Source of the DNA: Puccinellia tenuiflora
Lineage: Eukaryota; Streptophyta; Magnoliopsida; Poales; Poaceae
Assembly: GCA_012064385.1 (NCBI GenBank)
Contig: QRDG01000419.1
Span: forward strand, 620,001-684,000
DNA: 64,000 bases
Direction of reading: 5' to 3'
Part shown: positions 1-11,847 of the stretch, piece after piece
Numbering within the stretch: position 1 is the first letter of the stretch
Layout: each line of letters opens with the position of its first letter
The notes under the pieces: model-generated
What the model was told of the DNA's origin: nothing
Seen by the model: only the letters and a program-made list of their open reading frames with translations
Database searches by the model: none
Position numbers and translations under genes: made by a program

Positions 1-848
1 TAAGCAGTTCTATAGGCCCATAAAGCATCATTAAGTTTTTAGACCAATTCTTCCTAGACTTGTTAACGGTCTTTTGCAAGATCAGTTTAATCTCTCTATT
101 AGTTAATTTAACTTGCCCACTAGATTGAGGATGTTACGGAGAGAAGAATCTGTGATTAACATCGTACTTGGCTAAAACCTTTCTAAAAGCTCCATCAGTC
201 ATAAGATATCTAGGCACACCAAACCTAGGAAAAATAACTTCTTTAAGCATTTTTAGGGAGGTCTTATGATTAGCACTTTTAGATGGTATAGCTTCCACCC
301 ACTTAGTAACATAATCTACAGCAACAAGAATATGAGTATTACCATGAGAAGTGGGAAAAGGCCCCATAAATTCAAACCCCCAACAATCAAAAGGTTCAAT
401 AACAAGAGAATAATTCATAGGCATTTCATTACGTCTACTAATGTTACCTACCCTTTGACACTCATCACAAGATGAAACAAACTTTTTATCATCCTTAAAT
501 AAAGTAGGCCAATAAAAACCTGATTGAAGAACCTTATGTGCAATCCTTTCACCTGCGTGATGTCCTCCATAATCACTATTGTGGCACTTCCTCAATACCT
601 CCTCCTGTTTATGCTCAGGAATACATCTCCTCAATATTCCATCAGCTCCCTCCTTGTATAAATGTGGGTCATCCCAAAAGTAATGCCTCAAGTTATATAA
701 GAATTTCTTTTTCTGTTGATAAGTAAAACTTGGAGGCAAAAATTTCGAGATAATAAAATTAGCATAATCAGCATACCAAGGAGCATCATGATAAGTTACC
801 TTAACGACGGTAAGTTGTTCGTCAGGGAAACTATCATTTACAAATTAT
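1..848 (-). pseudogene. gypsy integrase (partial, broken)
   Basis: Integrase inserts element cDNA into the host chromosome. The minus-strand translation has an HHCC zinc-binding region (the two His in HHAGERIAHK, then CDEC) followed by the core. The first core motif reads WGFEFMGPFP, where gypsy integrases normally have an Asp (WGxDFMGPF), so the first catalytic Asp appears replaced by Glu. The second acidic motif is present (LMTDG). A TAA at 134-136 falls just before HPQSSGQV, and the frame continues after it through TNREIK. The piece is out of frame with RNase H, with a frameshift and probable small deletion near 838-850. The C-terminal end lies outside the window. Confidence 0.9.
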
Positions 849-1572
849 CAGCTACAGGATTTTCTGCACCTTTTCTATCAACAATATGCAAATCAAACTC
901 TTGCAGCAAAAGCACCCATCTAATAAGTCTAGGCTTAGCATCTTTCTTCTCCATAAGGTACTTAATTGCAGCATGGTCAGTATGAATAGTTATTTTAGAG
1001 TCCACAATATATTGTCTAAATTTATCACAAGCAAAAACGACCGCTAAAAATTCCTTTTCAGTGGTTGCATAATTTTTCTGTGCACTATCCAAAGTTTTAC
1101 TAGCATAATGAATTAAATTCAACTTCTTATCAATTCTTTGGCCAAGGACAGCCCCTACAGCATAATCACTAGCATCACACATAATTTCAAAGGGTAAATT
1201 CCAATCAGGCGGTTGAACTATAGGAGCGGTGATTAAAGCCCTTTTTAGTACCTCGAAGGCTTCCTTACAATCTTCATCAAAAACACATGGAACATCTTTT
1301 TGAAGAAGATTAGTGAGAGGCCGCGACGTCTTAGAAAAATCTTTAATAAACCTCCTATAAAAACCAGCATGACCGAGGAAACTACGAATACCTTTGATGT
1401 CTCTTGGATAGGGCATCTTCTCAATTGCTTCAATTTTGTCGTTATCAACTTCAATCCCCCTTTCAGAAATTTTATGTCCAAGCACTATGCCTTCATTTAC
1501 CATGAAATGACACTTCTCCCAATTGAGAACAAGATTGGTCTCCTCACATCTCTGCAAAACTTTGTTAAGATT
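838..1572 (-). pseudogene. gypsy RT thumb and RNase H
   Basis: Continuation of the RT frame after the stop at 1573. It has the RT connection region (SFLGHAGFYRRFI) and then a Ty3-type RNase H: MCDASDYAVGAVLGQ with its acidic residue, ATTEKEFLAVVFA with the catalytic Glu, and TIHTDHAAIKYL with an Asp. RNase H degrades the RNA strand during element cDNA synthesis. The reading ends at a TAA (838-840) directly after VADNL, where related elements continue into a linker; the integrase frame starts right there with a shift. Confidence 0.92.
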
Positions 1573-2370
1573 TTAGAGGCAATTGTCGAAAGAAGTTCCA
1601 TAGACGGAGAAATCGTCCATGAAGACTTCCACAATTTCCTCACAAAAACCATGAAAAATAGCAGACATGCATCTTTGAAAAGTAGCAGGTGCATTACACA
1701 AACCAAAAGGCATACGTCCATAGGCATAAGTTCCATAAGAACAAGTAAAAGTAGTTTTTTCTTGATCTTCAAATTTAACAGCAATTTGAGAAAAACCAGA
1801 ATAACCATCAAGAAAACAAAAGTGAGAATTCTTACATAGTCTTTCAAGCATTTGATCAATAAAAGGCAAAGGATAATGATCTTTTCGAGTAGCCTTATTA
1901 AGTTTCCTATAATCAATGCACATTCTATACCCTACAACTGTTCTTTGAGGAATGAGTTCATTATTATCATTAGCAACAACAGTCATACCTCCCTTTTTGG
2001 GAACACAATGAACATGACTAACCCATCTACTATCAGCAATAGGATAGATTATACCTGCATCGAGAAGCTTGAGTATCTCATTTCTTACCACATCCTTCAT
2101 CTTTGGATTCAATCTTCGTTGATGATCAACAACGGGCTTTGCATCAGGCTCAAGATTAATTGTATGTTGACAAATAGATGGAGAAATCCCTTGAAGATCA
2201 TCTAGAGTATATCCCAATGCATCTTGATGTTTCCTAAGGACCTCCAACAATCGCTCCTCCTCTTTCACTGAAAGGTTAGAATTGATAATAACAGGATATA
2301 TTTTCTTCTCATCCAAATATGTATATTTGAGAGTGTCCGGGAGAGCTTTTAATTCAAAAACAGGATCTCC
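1573..2370 (-). pseudogene. gypsy reverse transcriptase fingers/palm
   Basis: The minus-strand translation shows the RT fingers and palm: WVSHVHCVPKKGG, RMCIDYRKLNKATRKDHYPL, FCFLDGYSGFSQI, GRMPFGLCNAPATFQRC and the catalytic FMDDFSVYG, an F-M-D-D version of the YxDD box. All core motifs look intact. The frame is cut upstream by a TAG at 2371-2373 and downstream by a TAA at 1573-1575, the latter inside the stretch that should lead into the thumb. RT copies element RNA into DNA in virus-like particles. With stops on both sides, no full polyprotein could be made. Confidence 0.94.
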
Positions 2371-3216
2371 CTATAGAGGTGTCTGGGTCCCCAGAAACTC
2401 CACAGGTAAATCATGCTTTAGAATAACCGGCTGTCTAAAGAAGACTTCATCAATTTCCTCTCTTTCCTGCATAAACATATCATTCTCGTGCTCCTCCATA
2501 TATTGCTGCAAAGGATCATTAGGAGGCACGGCAATAGAAGCAATTCTTTCAATAATAAGATCCTCATTAGGTAATTCTTTATCATAACAATGTCTAGCAA
2601 ATTTGGAAAAATTAAATTCATACGGCTCTCCAGCGAATTGAACAGAGACCTTTTCTTTCTTAAAATCTATAACAGCACTACAAGTATTTAAGAAAGGTCT
2701 ACCAAATATGATAGGACAAAATTTATCTTTAACCGACCCCAAGACAAGGAAATCAGTTGGATATTTTACCTTACCACATAAGACTTCAACGTCTCTGACA
2801 ATTCCCACCCGGTGGATGACATCTCTATTAGCCAATTTAATCTCCAAATCAATGTCCTCAAGCTCACATAGCGCAATTTCGCGCATTATTTCCTGATAAA
2901 GTGTATAAGGAATAGCACTTGGACTTGCACCCATATCACATAATCCATAATAGCAATGATCACCTATCTTGACAGAGACAACAGGAGTACCAACAACTTT
3001 TGCACTTTTATCCTGTCTAACAATGTTAGTAGCAGCTTCACAAAAATAAATAGAACTTCCATCGACGTTCTCAGTTACAAGATCTTTAACCAAAGCTACT
3101 GGAGACGCAATTTCAATTTGTTCATCAGGTTCATAAGCTTTCCTTTCACTTTTATTAACCACACTAGCCACGATTGAGTGTTCTTTAATTTTTATAGGAA
3201 AGGGTGGTTTTTCAAA
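2371..3216 (-). pseudogene. gypsy aspartic protease region
   Basis: The minus-strand translation carries a retropepsin-like site, CDMGASPSAIPYTLY, where the D-x-G triad has Met between Asp and Gly. It is followed by a flap region and IIFGRPFLNTCSAVID, typical of plant gypsy proteases. The enzyme would cut the Gag-Pol polyprotein. It shares the gag frame but is separated from gag by a TAG (3217-3219) and from RT by a TAG (2371-2373). The tail is acidic (EEHENDMFMQEREEIDE), as in the linker before RT in related elements. Confidence 0.88.
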
Positions 3217-4128
3217 CTAAACAGCAGGTAAAACAGATTCAACTGTTTGAACAGACACATCATCACTAGCAAGCACATCTGTTTTACAAACATCTTTAAA
3301 TGGTTCATGATAATTATCCCACTTTTCTTTTGGAATATTAATATGGTCAGCAAAGGATTTACAAAGATCAACAACAATTTGAGAATCAAGTCCAAACTTA
3401 GTACTAAGCGTATTAAAACGTTCAGTTTCCATGAAAGATTTAATGCAGTCATACTCATAATTTATATCTGATTCTTTACCTTTGTCGATCTCCCAATCTT
3501 CCACATTGCGATAAATCCTTTCAATTAAATCCCATTTATCATTATCTTCTTTGTTTGTAAAGGATCCAAGAGAAGAGGCATCAAGCATATCCTTATCATG
3601 GCGAGGCAGCCTCGCATAAAAATTGTTAACAATTATATCATTAGGAAGCTTATGATTGGGGCATTTAAACATTAAAGATTTCAACCTCCCCCAAGCTTGA
3701 TCGATGCTTTCTCCTTCATGTGGCCAAAAGTTATAAATATAATTTCTATCTTGATGAATTTCATGAAGAGGATAAAATTTAGAATAAAAGAGAGACATAA
3801 GCTCTTTCCAATCCATCAAGTGAGAATTATCCAGAAGCATATACCAATCCATAGCTTTATCCTTTAGTGATATTGAGAATAATTTCCTCATGATTACCTC
3901 TTTTGACATACCTGCAATCTTAAATAGCTCACACAGATCTTTAATATAAAGCAAATGATAACCTGGATGGATGGTTCCATCCCATGCATAACGGTTACTC
4001 ATAACATGATCAATAATGCCCATGGGTATTTTAAATGGATCAATTTCAGAGAGCGGAGGACTCTTATCCACTACAGGTGTGGTGGCAGAGTCACTCCCAA
4101 ACAACATATTAAGCGAAGAGTGCTCCAT
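3217..4128 (-). pseudogene. gypsy gag
   Basis: Gag is the structural protein of the element particle. I chose the ATG at 4128 (MEHSSLNMLFGSDS) because it lies 86 bases after the primer site and suits the family; an upstream ATG in the same frame at 4170 would add only a hydrophobic leader. The retrotransposon gag domain is visible: KLFSISLKDKAMDWYMLLDN, then LMSLFYSKFYPLHEI and GESIDQAWGRLKSLMFKCPNH. No CCHC zinc knuckle is seen. The frame stops at 3217; beyond this TAG the same frame runs on into the protease. Confidence 0.9.
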
Positions 4129-4213
4129 AACGAAGCAAAGTAACAAGCAAAAATAAAAACAACACTTCAATAAAAGAGTTCCTTACCAGTTCCACTTACC
4201 AATAGCGCTACAC

Positions 4214-4231
4214 TCCCCGTCAACGGCGCCA
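4214..4231 (-). other. Primer binding site, tRNA-Asp type
   Basis: On the minus strand the sequence is TGGCGCCGTTGACGGGGA, matching the 3' end of plant tRNA-Asp (TGGCGCCGTTGCCGGGGA) at 17 of 18 bases. It lies 11 bases inside the LTR, where the primer site is expected. Confidence 0.85.
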
Positions 4232-4242
4232 GAAAAGAGTCT

Positions 4243-5731
4243 TGATGACCCACAAGTATAGGGGATCTATCGTAGTCCTTTCGATAAGTAAGAGTGTCGA
4301 ACCCAAAGTTTTCAGCAAGGTTTCACTGCAAGCACTAAAAGAGAAATGTTTTCGATTTTTGATTTAAAGAGCAAATGAAGAACAAGTAAATAAAAGAGTG
4401 CTACAATAATTGCAGCAAATAGCCCAATCCTTTTAAGCTCAAAGGACAGGTCGGTTGTGTTACTTATGAAGATTAAAATGTTCTCGAGGACACATGGGAG
4501 TTTCTGCCTAGCCAGTTTCATTGCACGCCGGTGATTAACCTTCAATGTTTTGATAAAGTGCTGTGTGGGTGGACCTATGCTAATGCACCGCCCTTACTTG
4601 GACAAATACATACTTGTGATTAAACCCCTTGCAAGCATCCGCAACTACAAGAAAGTAATTAAGATAAAAACCTAACCACAGCCTTAAACTCCGAGACCCT
4701 ACGCTCCCTAATGCACTAGTTCACAAATTGGGGTTTAGGTTTCTATCACTCCTGCAACCCTACCATAAGCAAACTAAATACACTATGCATTCCCCTAGGC
4801 CCTTTGAAAGGTGAAGTATCATGTAGTCGACGTTCACACGATACCACTAGAGGAATAACACCACAACATAAATCAAACCATTAAATATTACTCAACATTA
4901 TGCAATTACTAGCAACTAGGCTTTCCCCATGTCCTCAAGAACCAAACGAACTACTCACAAGACATCATATAGACCATGATCAGAGGTGATATGAATAAGG
5001 GCAACAATCTGATTGTAAAGAAAATTCACCGATAAAACTCTCAAGCATCAACTACAAGTAGTAATCAACACCCGGGATACGATTCCAATGAACTAATAAC
5101 AAAACAATGACAATTGCTACAACGGGATGAGATGGGACGGTGATGATGGTGCCGATGATGAAGATGGTGTTGATGATGATCCCGATGATGCCCGGTGTGA
5201 TGGCGATGACGATGTTGATGATTCCCCCCTCCGGGAGGGAAATTTCCCGGCAGATTTCTCCCTGCCGGGAGCTCTTCTTCTCTCTGTCTGGTTTCCGCCT
5301 CGTGGAGGCGGTGGAAAAATTCCTCTTCGATACCCCCGACGTTTTTAGGTCAAAGGGAAGTAATACGCCGAAGGGGAGCCGGAGGGGGGCACAGGGGCTA
5401 GGGGCGGGTCCCACTCGCGGCCTAGGGTGGGCGCGCGGCAGGGGGCCGCCCCTGCTCCCTGGAGCTCGCCTCCGTGCGCCCTTTTGGCTCCATGGCTTAT
5501 TTCCCATAATATTTATCTCCGATTGTTTCTGGAATTTTTGGAGCTTCCGAAGTCAGGTGTCTTGACAGGTACTTTTCCAGCTGATTCCAGGCTCCAGTGG
5601 ATGCATCTCCAATAATTGCCAAACATGCAAAATGAGATAAAATAACATAAGTATTGCATCATAATATGAAATATATTAATGAATAAAGATGAATTATGAT
5701 GTAAAAATAGTGATGCAAAATGGACGTATCA
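4243..5731 (-). repeat. 5' LTR of the gypsy element (1489 bp)
   Basis: On the minus strand it starts TGATACGTCCATTTTGCATC and ends CTTGTGGGTCATCA, so it has TG...CA ends. Its 3' end is nearly identical to the LTR ends at 20891, 22052 and 60826, so these are one LTR family. It includes a GC-rich stretch near 5230-5480 and a GAT-rich stretch. Confidence 0.9.
5127..5222. repeat. GAT-rich imperfect trinucleotide repeat in the LTR
   Basis: About 95 bases of GATGATGGT and GATGAAGAT-type imperfect trinucleotides inside the gypsy LTR. It opens reading frames made only of Asp, Met or Ile-rich runs, which I regard as spurious. Confidence 0.75.
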
Positions 5732-5918
5732 GCAACAAATGTTTCTTACATTTTAACGTTGTTTATTTTGACATCCTGTGGAGTGTGTGGAACAAGATAA
5801 ACACTATATAGTTTAATAGAGTGACTTGGATTAATTTGAAACTTGTGTGAAAATTGATTCTAGTATATCTGAGAAACTAGAAGGTACCCTTCAAAGAACA
5901 GGGGGTGGGGGTTGGATC
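5732..5918 (+). mobile_element. LINE 3' remnant, copy 1
   Basis: This stretch is about 95% identical by eye to 56875-57059 in the same orientation. That second copy is preceded by a LINE zinc-binding reverse-transcriptase tail. The shared part translates in broken frames to LWSVW followed by a basic segment, as at the end of plant LINE ORF2. The gypsy element at 1-5731 was inserted into this copy. Confidence 0.7.
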
Positions 5919-6394
5919 AGTTCCTGGACAAGATGATGCACGATCTCTTCCTTGCTAGCTACTGCTAAATTAACTTCTCACGGTGGTCGGGCATCTTTTG
6001 CGTACCTCAAAGATCATCCCGATGAGGAGTCGTAAGTCGTAAATTCGTGTCATGACCTGAGAAACGGAGACCAAATAAACTAGTAGTAAGGTAGAGGTGT
6101 TTATTTTTTGTGTGTATGATCTTATTTCGAGCATTTAATCTGTATGGGGTCTTGAAAAAATGATGTTTTATCTTTCGCTTTCCTAGTCTATAATGATGCA
6201 GGTACAAGGAAGTTTTATTGAGCAACTTTACCCTAAGGGAAGCCCCTACGGGGTAGATTTTTATATTATAATAAATATAAGGCTATACAAGGTCCACAAT
6301 TTTAACAAGAATACATAGGGGGGAGAAGTGGAAAAAAAGTGATCTGGTAGTGCCTTCAGGTGTAGTGGTTAAAAGGTTTTGGACAAAATTGGGG

Positions 6395-6619
6395 GCCTCT
6401 AGCTCTGGTGGTTTACTTTCATGTAAGGAACTCCACGGTTTCTTTTCTTGAACTGAAACCGGGGAGAAAACCCTCTGAATCTACAACAAGGTACCTGCAA
6501 GCAGGTACATAAGTAGGTTGGGAGATAACCACACAATAGAGTCTGGGATTATTGTGAAGTACACACCTTTGAGTGTGACAATCTCTGTTGGAGCAGTGAG
6601 GTGAAACAATGCCCACCAA
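6395..6619 (+). repeat. Direct repeat, copy A
   Basis: Begins GCCTCTAGCTCTGGTGG and ends GTGAAACAATGCCCACCAA. It recurs diverged at 7144-7352 in the same orientation, 749 bases away. I see no TG...CA ends or terminal inverted repeats, so the class is unknown. Confidence 0.75.
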
Positions 6620-7143
6620 CAGCCACAATGGCTCACCGTATTCTCCTCGAGGCTTCATACAAAATGAGAAGTGTCTTGAATCCATTAATTAATACACTTG
6701 AAGCCGGTAATCGAACCTTTAAAACTTGTACAGAGCAATCTCAACAACTTAATTTGGGACTCCTATACTTTTCTCGAAGCTCTACACCACCGATGCTAAT
6801 CTCTGCGACAACTTCTGTTTAGGATACTCAAACAACCAAGAGTAACAGTAACCACAATGGATGACAACCGGGTGTAGATCTAAATCGCCTCTATTTTTTG
6901 TCCTAAAATATCCATATGATCTAAGCTCTAGTGAGGGAGATGTCGAAGGTTTGAGATCTTGAAACAACATGGGAGAGAGGAAAAATTCGTTCCTTCTTCA
7001 TGTGCAAGAAGGGGTCTTATATAGCAGCTCACACAAATCCATCTATTATGCACAAATCCTGAGAGGCCCGAATATTCTGTGGAGGGGCCAACAAATACTT
7101 TCCTCGAAGCTCTACACCACCGAGGCTAACATCTGGGCGGCCT

Positions 7144-7352
7144 GCCTCTAGCTCTGGTAGTTTAGGAGCTCCATGGTTTCTTTTCTTGAACTAAAACTAG
7201 GAAGAAAATCCGTGTGAATTAAGAAATAAGGTACCTACAAGCAAGTAAGTAGGTTGAGAGATAACCCAATGGACATAGGGATTATCGTGAAGTTCATACC
7301 TTTGAGGGTCATAATATCCGTTGGAGCAGTGTGGTGAAACAATGCCCACCAA
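7144..7352 (+). repeat. Direct repeat, copy B
   Basis: Diverged partner of 6395-6619, with several indels and roughly 80% matching by eye. Both end at the phrase GTGAAACAATGCCCACCAA. Confidence 0.75.
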
Positions 7353-7603
7353 TAACGACTTGGGCATAAGCTGTCTAAATATAATTTTAATGGAACTTAG
7401 CCGATTGTCATATTATTCAAAAAATAATGCATGGATTTCATAACTTTTTAATACTTAAAAAATATTTTCATAGTTTCCGAAAGTGGGTTACTGTTTATAC
7501 TAGTATTTTCCTACCTAGCTAGCGGCAATTTTGTTTTGAAGCCGAGTGGGATGCATCTTGCATTGTCTAATTCCCGCTCAACTTAGTTGAAATAAACAAC
7601 TAA

Positions 7604-8234
7604 GAGCATCTCCACATGCATCCTGATTATGTGTTCGGCGCATCTCCGTATGGGGAGAGCTACCCCCAGCGTCCCCCCTCCTCAAAAAAAAAAGGTCAGG
7701 CCTATTAAATTCTTTGATACATCAAGTTTACCAAATTAAAATCTCGGCCTACACAAGTCCGGCCACCAAAATTCACCAAATCCGGCCTTATCATAATACA
7801 TCTTTGAAATGCAACTAAAATGAATAAAAATCATGGTTTCCTCTTCATGATGATGCGGGTGCATTCATGGGCAAACCAAGCCTTCCGATTGCGGTGACGG
7901 CGAGGCGGGAGGGGAGGGAAGAATTTGTGACATTTTGGCGGCCGATCGACAGGCGGCAATGTGAAAGATGAGGGATGAATTTGAAACCCAACAGTGTATA
8001 TCTCACCGCCGGGTCGTTGGCATGTAACATCCACCTATCGAAGTCCTATACGGCAGGCAGGTGTGTCAGGAATGATCCGGCACCCCCGAGCCAAAACCAA
8101 AAGTTGGGGGCGGACACACTGATATCGGACATATTTTCGGGTGGTCCGGATCGATGGGGTCGCCGATAGAGACTCTCTTTTTTTTTGTCCAGACCCATTT
8201 AGCCGTTCGGGAGTGCATGCGAATGGAGATGCTG
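7604..8234. mobile_element. Non-autonomous TIR DNA transposon
   Basis: The left end GAGCATCTCCACATGCATCC faces CAGCATCTCCATTCGCATGC (complement of the right end), giving imperfect inverted termini of the GAGCATCTCCA type common in grasses. The 630-bp interior is GC-rich with no transposase. I could not define a target duplication, so superfamily is left open. Confidence 0.6.
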
Positions 8235-11200
8235 TGAGGGGCACTATATGTAATTCACTCATCATTTATCATTCAGACTTGCACACAATTGTGCATTATC
8301 CTATTGAATGAATTGCAAGGCAGAGCCACAGGTACGTAGCACTCCTACAAGCTAGAACCTACAACGACCACTCTTTGACCGCTCCCGGAGACATCATCAA
8401 GCCGGCCCCGGCTTGCGCTACTGTTCACTTGTGATCTGAATCAGATCATCTGATCCGTCCCTGCAGCCATGAAGCCGCAACGCTGTGGCACTGGCAATAA
8501 CCGTATTGCTGTACGCACACTTTCGCTAGACGCCAGCCACCTGATCGCCTTCCTCCCCGGCCGGCGCCCTCCAATCCGCCGGGGGGAGCCATCGGATTCC
8601 CGCTCGAGGGAGGAGCCGGCCGGCCGACCGCCGAGCTCTGCACGCACGCACGCCGCAGCTTTACCCTTTATCCCATTATAATTTCGACGACGAGCCAGCT
8701 AGCGCGGCAAGAGCTAAACGAAGGTCGCAGCGACCGAGTATGCTATTGCTCGGGCTCCGCACGGCGCGCCCTCCTATAACGGAGTTCCTACCCCTCGCCG
8801 GAAAGGATCCGGTACAGACAGTATCTAGCAAGCAGCAAAGCATCCCGTTGGATCGGAGACGGCCCAGGACCCAGGTGTGTACGTACGTACTACTGGTACA
8901 CGACTGTACGCGTACATACATACGGCAGTCACTTTAATCTGCGACACAGTGACTGACGCCGTGGGCAGAGGGCACATTGACGTCGATGTGCGTGCGTGTT
9001 CTCACATCGATCGATTCGGTCTCCTCTCCTCTCGCCGTCGTTGTCTAATCCAATAAGAGTTGGTGATGATGATCGATCCATGGATCGGCCACAGCGGTGG
9101 CCGACTTTGCTCAGCAGCAGCGGCTGCATGCATCATGCATGGTCCAACACCGAGAGGAGGACTAGCTAGAGCCGGCCGGCCGTCGTCGAGATCCGAGCTC
9201 TCGAAATGGCCGCCTGACGACCGTTCGAGGAACGCCTTTCGCTGCGCTTGCTGCATGCGTGTAATTTAACGCCCGGCCTGGTGAGTGGTGACCACTGACT
9301 ATGTGCAGCCGCATATGATAATACTGGCCGGAGCCCGGAGGACGTAGAGGTGGACACGCATGGCAGGAGTCCAGAGCAATGGCGCCGATCGCGACATGAG
9401 TGGTGACCGGTGACTAGTCGGGAAGAGAGGACGCAGGTCATGGGATGGTTGACAGTTCACGGTCCGTACGTACCGGCCGCGTCGCTGTCCGGCTCACTCA
9501 CTCGACACCTTTCAGAAACGCGAGACGTGCTGCGACTGCAAAAGTCGGTGCCTCGATCAAGTTTTCTGCAGACGTGACTTGCCCGTGTCTCCATCACGGC
9601 CGTTCGCCTGGATAAATGTTTAGCCCAAGAGTGATCTGGAAAGACATGGAGTAGCACGTACCTGGAAACCTTACACATGCATGCGATCTTCTTGATCAAA
9701 CCATTAATTGCAGGATGGAAGTTCACAATGATGGTTGGGTAAGAGTTGTACTCTAGTTTCGAAAGTTTCAGGTTTTAGAAGCTTTAGAAGAAGAACTATA
9801 TATCTCATCCGCTTACTAATTTGCGACACGCACTGGAGGCATCATACGACCTCAAAATCTCAAATAGTACTACTCCTACTTATCAAACTGTATTATTCAC
9901 CAATCCCTAGTAATTAACCCAAACAATCAAAGAGGCATGTTCTGCAGCATCGTTTTCCGTAAAGATGTTTGTAGCAGAGCTCCGTATAGCGGCGAGGCCG
10001 GCCGGATCGCCGATCGGCAGTCAGAAGAGAAGATTACAAGGCAGTAAAAACAACGCAAATGGCAGACCCGCCCACGGAGCTCTGCAGTGCCATTAATTTG
10101 GCTTTTCTTATTTGACCGGTCTCTCTACTTCCCCAAGCTCGAGGCACTGGCAGTCAGCTAGTACACATGAACCGAGGTTAATGCAAACGGAATCGTCGGC
10201 ACGTTCCTAGTGTCTTCGTTAACATCACGAGGGCGAGGTTAAGTGCTAGTAGTAGTGCATGCTAATTGCTTGCTACCGTCCAAGCATGGCGATGACGAGA
10301 TGGGACTTTTTACTTTTGGCTGTCTCGTTTGGGCGCTCTCTCATCTCGTAATAGTATATCATCCGTGACTTGATCGAGCTAGCTAGGTGATTAATTAATC
10401 AACGTTTGTAGGGTATTACTACGTACTACACATTCCGCACTGCAGAAATGAATGAATCTCTAGGTAGGTTAGCTAGACAAGTGTGTGTGTGTCAACTGTC
10501 AAGGCGCTAGTACATGCGAAGTCGATCGACAGATCTCTGCCGGCCATCGATCCACTGCCAAAGCATACAGCACGGAGCAATCAAATTTGTAGCAGCGGGA
10601 AGTTCTATCTAGCATTGCCACAAATTAAAGCCAGTCCTAGATCTCAATCGCCCGGTCGTCATCTTTTATGTATAATCTGCAGTTCTGCACCAAATCGATC
10701 GCACACGGCCGGAGGCTGATTCCACGCATGGATGCACGGTGATCGACGCCTGCCGTGCATCGATCGTTTGCAATCAGCATGAGACACGGAGAATATGTGA
10801 ATGCAGAGATCAAGATGCACGCAACTAGGTACTAGTATCGGTGTGCCATACTATGTATGAAATTGGTAGTACGTATTACAGTACTCTAGATTGTTGCGAT
10901 GGAGTACTATTAGTTCTTCGTTTTAAATTCCCCCTGTTGCACGGTTCTTGTAATCAGATTACTGTAATGGAAAATCGGAGAGAGGTGACTCTCGGTTTCA
11001 AAGAGAAAACAAAAACGGCCAAGAGTCTCCGTTCGAGGAGCCCAACGCATTTTAGCTAGGCGTGTTGCCGGTCGACGACGACCGGCCATGCATCAATGAG
11101 CGTCCAGAACATCCGCCACGGCCTCTGCGCGCGTCGGGGCGCAATCCGCGCCGGGGCACCGTCACCCCATGCACTATGCATGCGTAACACGCACGGTCGT

Positions 11201-11504
11201 ACGCACTAGCTGTGTGCTCTTTCTTCTTGGGCCTAGCTAACTTTACTGGTGATCTCTAGCTAGTCACGTCCTTGGTTTCTTACATTGCATGATGGTTAAT
11301 TAATCGTTGGAGGCCGGGGTTACGCGTATACTAGTAGTCCAGGACAGAAGCAAGGTGCTCCCAAGTCGAAAGTCCCGATGAATTAAGCCTCGAGGAGATG
11401 GTACAATTTCATGGCATTTCCCCATGGAGCAGATGCACTTGTTGCAGGACGCCTTTTTGGGGTTTTGTCACGGAGCGATTGGAGCTGGGCTAGCTAGGGA
11501 AACG
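8235..11504. other. 3.3 kb non-genic stretch, possibly low copy
   Basis: I find no convincing gene, transposon terminus or RNA gene. It is mixed in composition and rich in short palindromes such as CGATCGAT, GCTAGCTAG and ACGTACGT, as grass gene-proximal DNA often is. No open frame exceeds about 90 codons and none resembles a known protein. Confidence 0.5.
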
Positions 11505-11767
11505 CAGACACGCCGACGGCCGGATTATAAAAATAATAATATAATTGGCACTCATACGCCGACGATATTACCATCGGCGTATAATGCGCTGACGGAAATG
11601 GCCGGATGCTTGTGGGGCCCACACCACGTACGCCGACGGCCGTCGGATACGCCGACGGCAGAAGTGGTACGCCGAAAGATGAAAACGCCGACGGCAGCCG
11701 TCGGCGTATCTATATGCCGACGGCTTTGTGTTATACGCGGACGGCTTCCGGCCGTCGGCGTATCGTG
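11505..11767. repeat. Palindromic ACGCCGACGG/CCGTCGGCGTA array
   Basis: About eight copies of ACGCCGACGGC or its complement occur in 260 bases, some as head-to-head pairs (around 11629 and 11684-11708). Such motifs are typical of subterminal repeats of grass CACTA elements, but no CACTA terminus is next to it. Likely a decayed transposon end. Confidence 0.65.
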
Positions 11768-11847
11768 CGTTTCAGCATTCCAACGAGAAGAGCTCGATCG
11801 AGCTCGTGGTACGCGCGCGCGGCGACGAGACGGATGACGCGCGCCGC

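Larger units (their letters stand above)
1..5731 (-). mobile_element. Ty3/gypsy LTR retrotransposon, 5' part, degenerate
   Basis: Read on the minus strand this is an LTR, a primer site, gag, aspartic protease, reverse transcriptase, RNase H and the first part of integrase. Protease-RT-RNaseH-integrase is the Ty3/gypsy order. The end of integrase and the 3' LTR lie beyond the left edge. Gag to RNase H keep one frame but are split by in-frame stops at 3217, 2371, 1573 and 838; integrase is in another frame and has a stop at 134. The element is therefore dead. The LTR outer end abuts a LINE remnant at 5732, so the presumed 5-bp target duplication would be GCAAC (5732-5736); its partner is outside the window. 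Confidence 0.93.
5919..7603. other. Non-genic, repeat-bearing stretch
   Basis: No supported gene. It holds a diverged direct repeat pair (6395-6619 and 7144-7352), and a shorter repeated phrase TCGAAGCTCTACACCACCGA near 6774 that recurs with one change near 7106. AT-rich sequence fills 7370-7600. Open frames here are short and unlike any protein I recognise. Confidence 0.6.
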
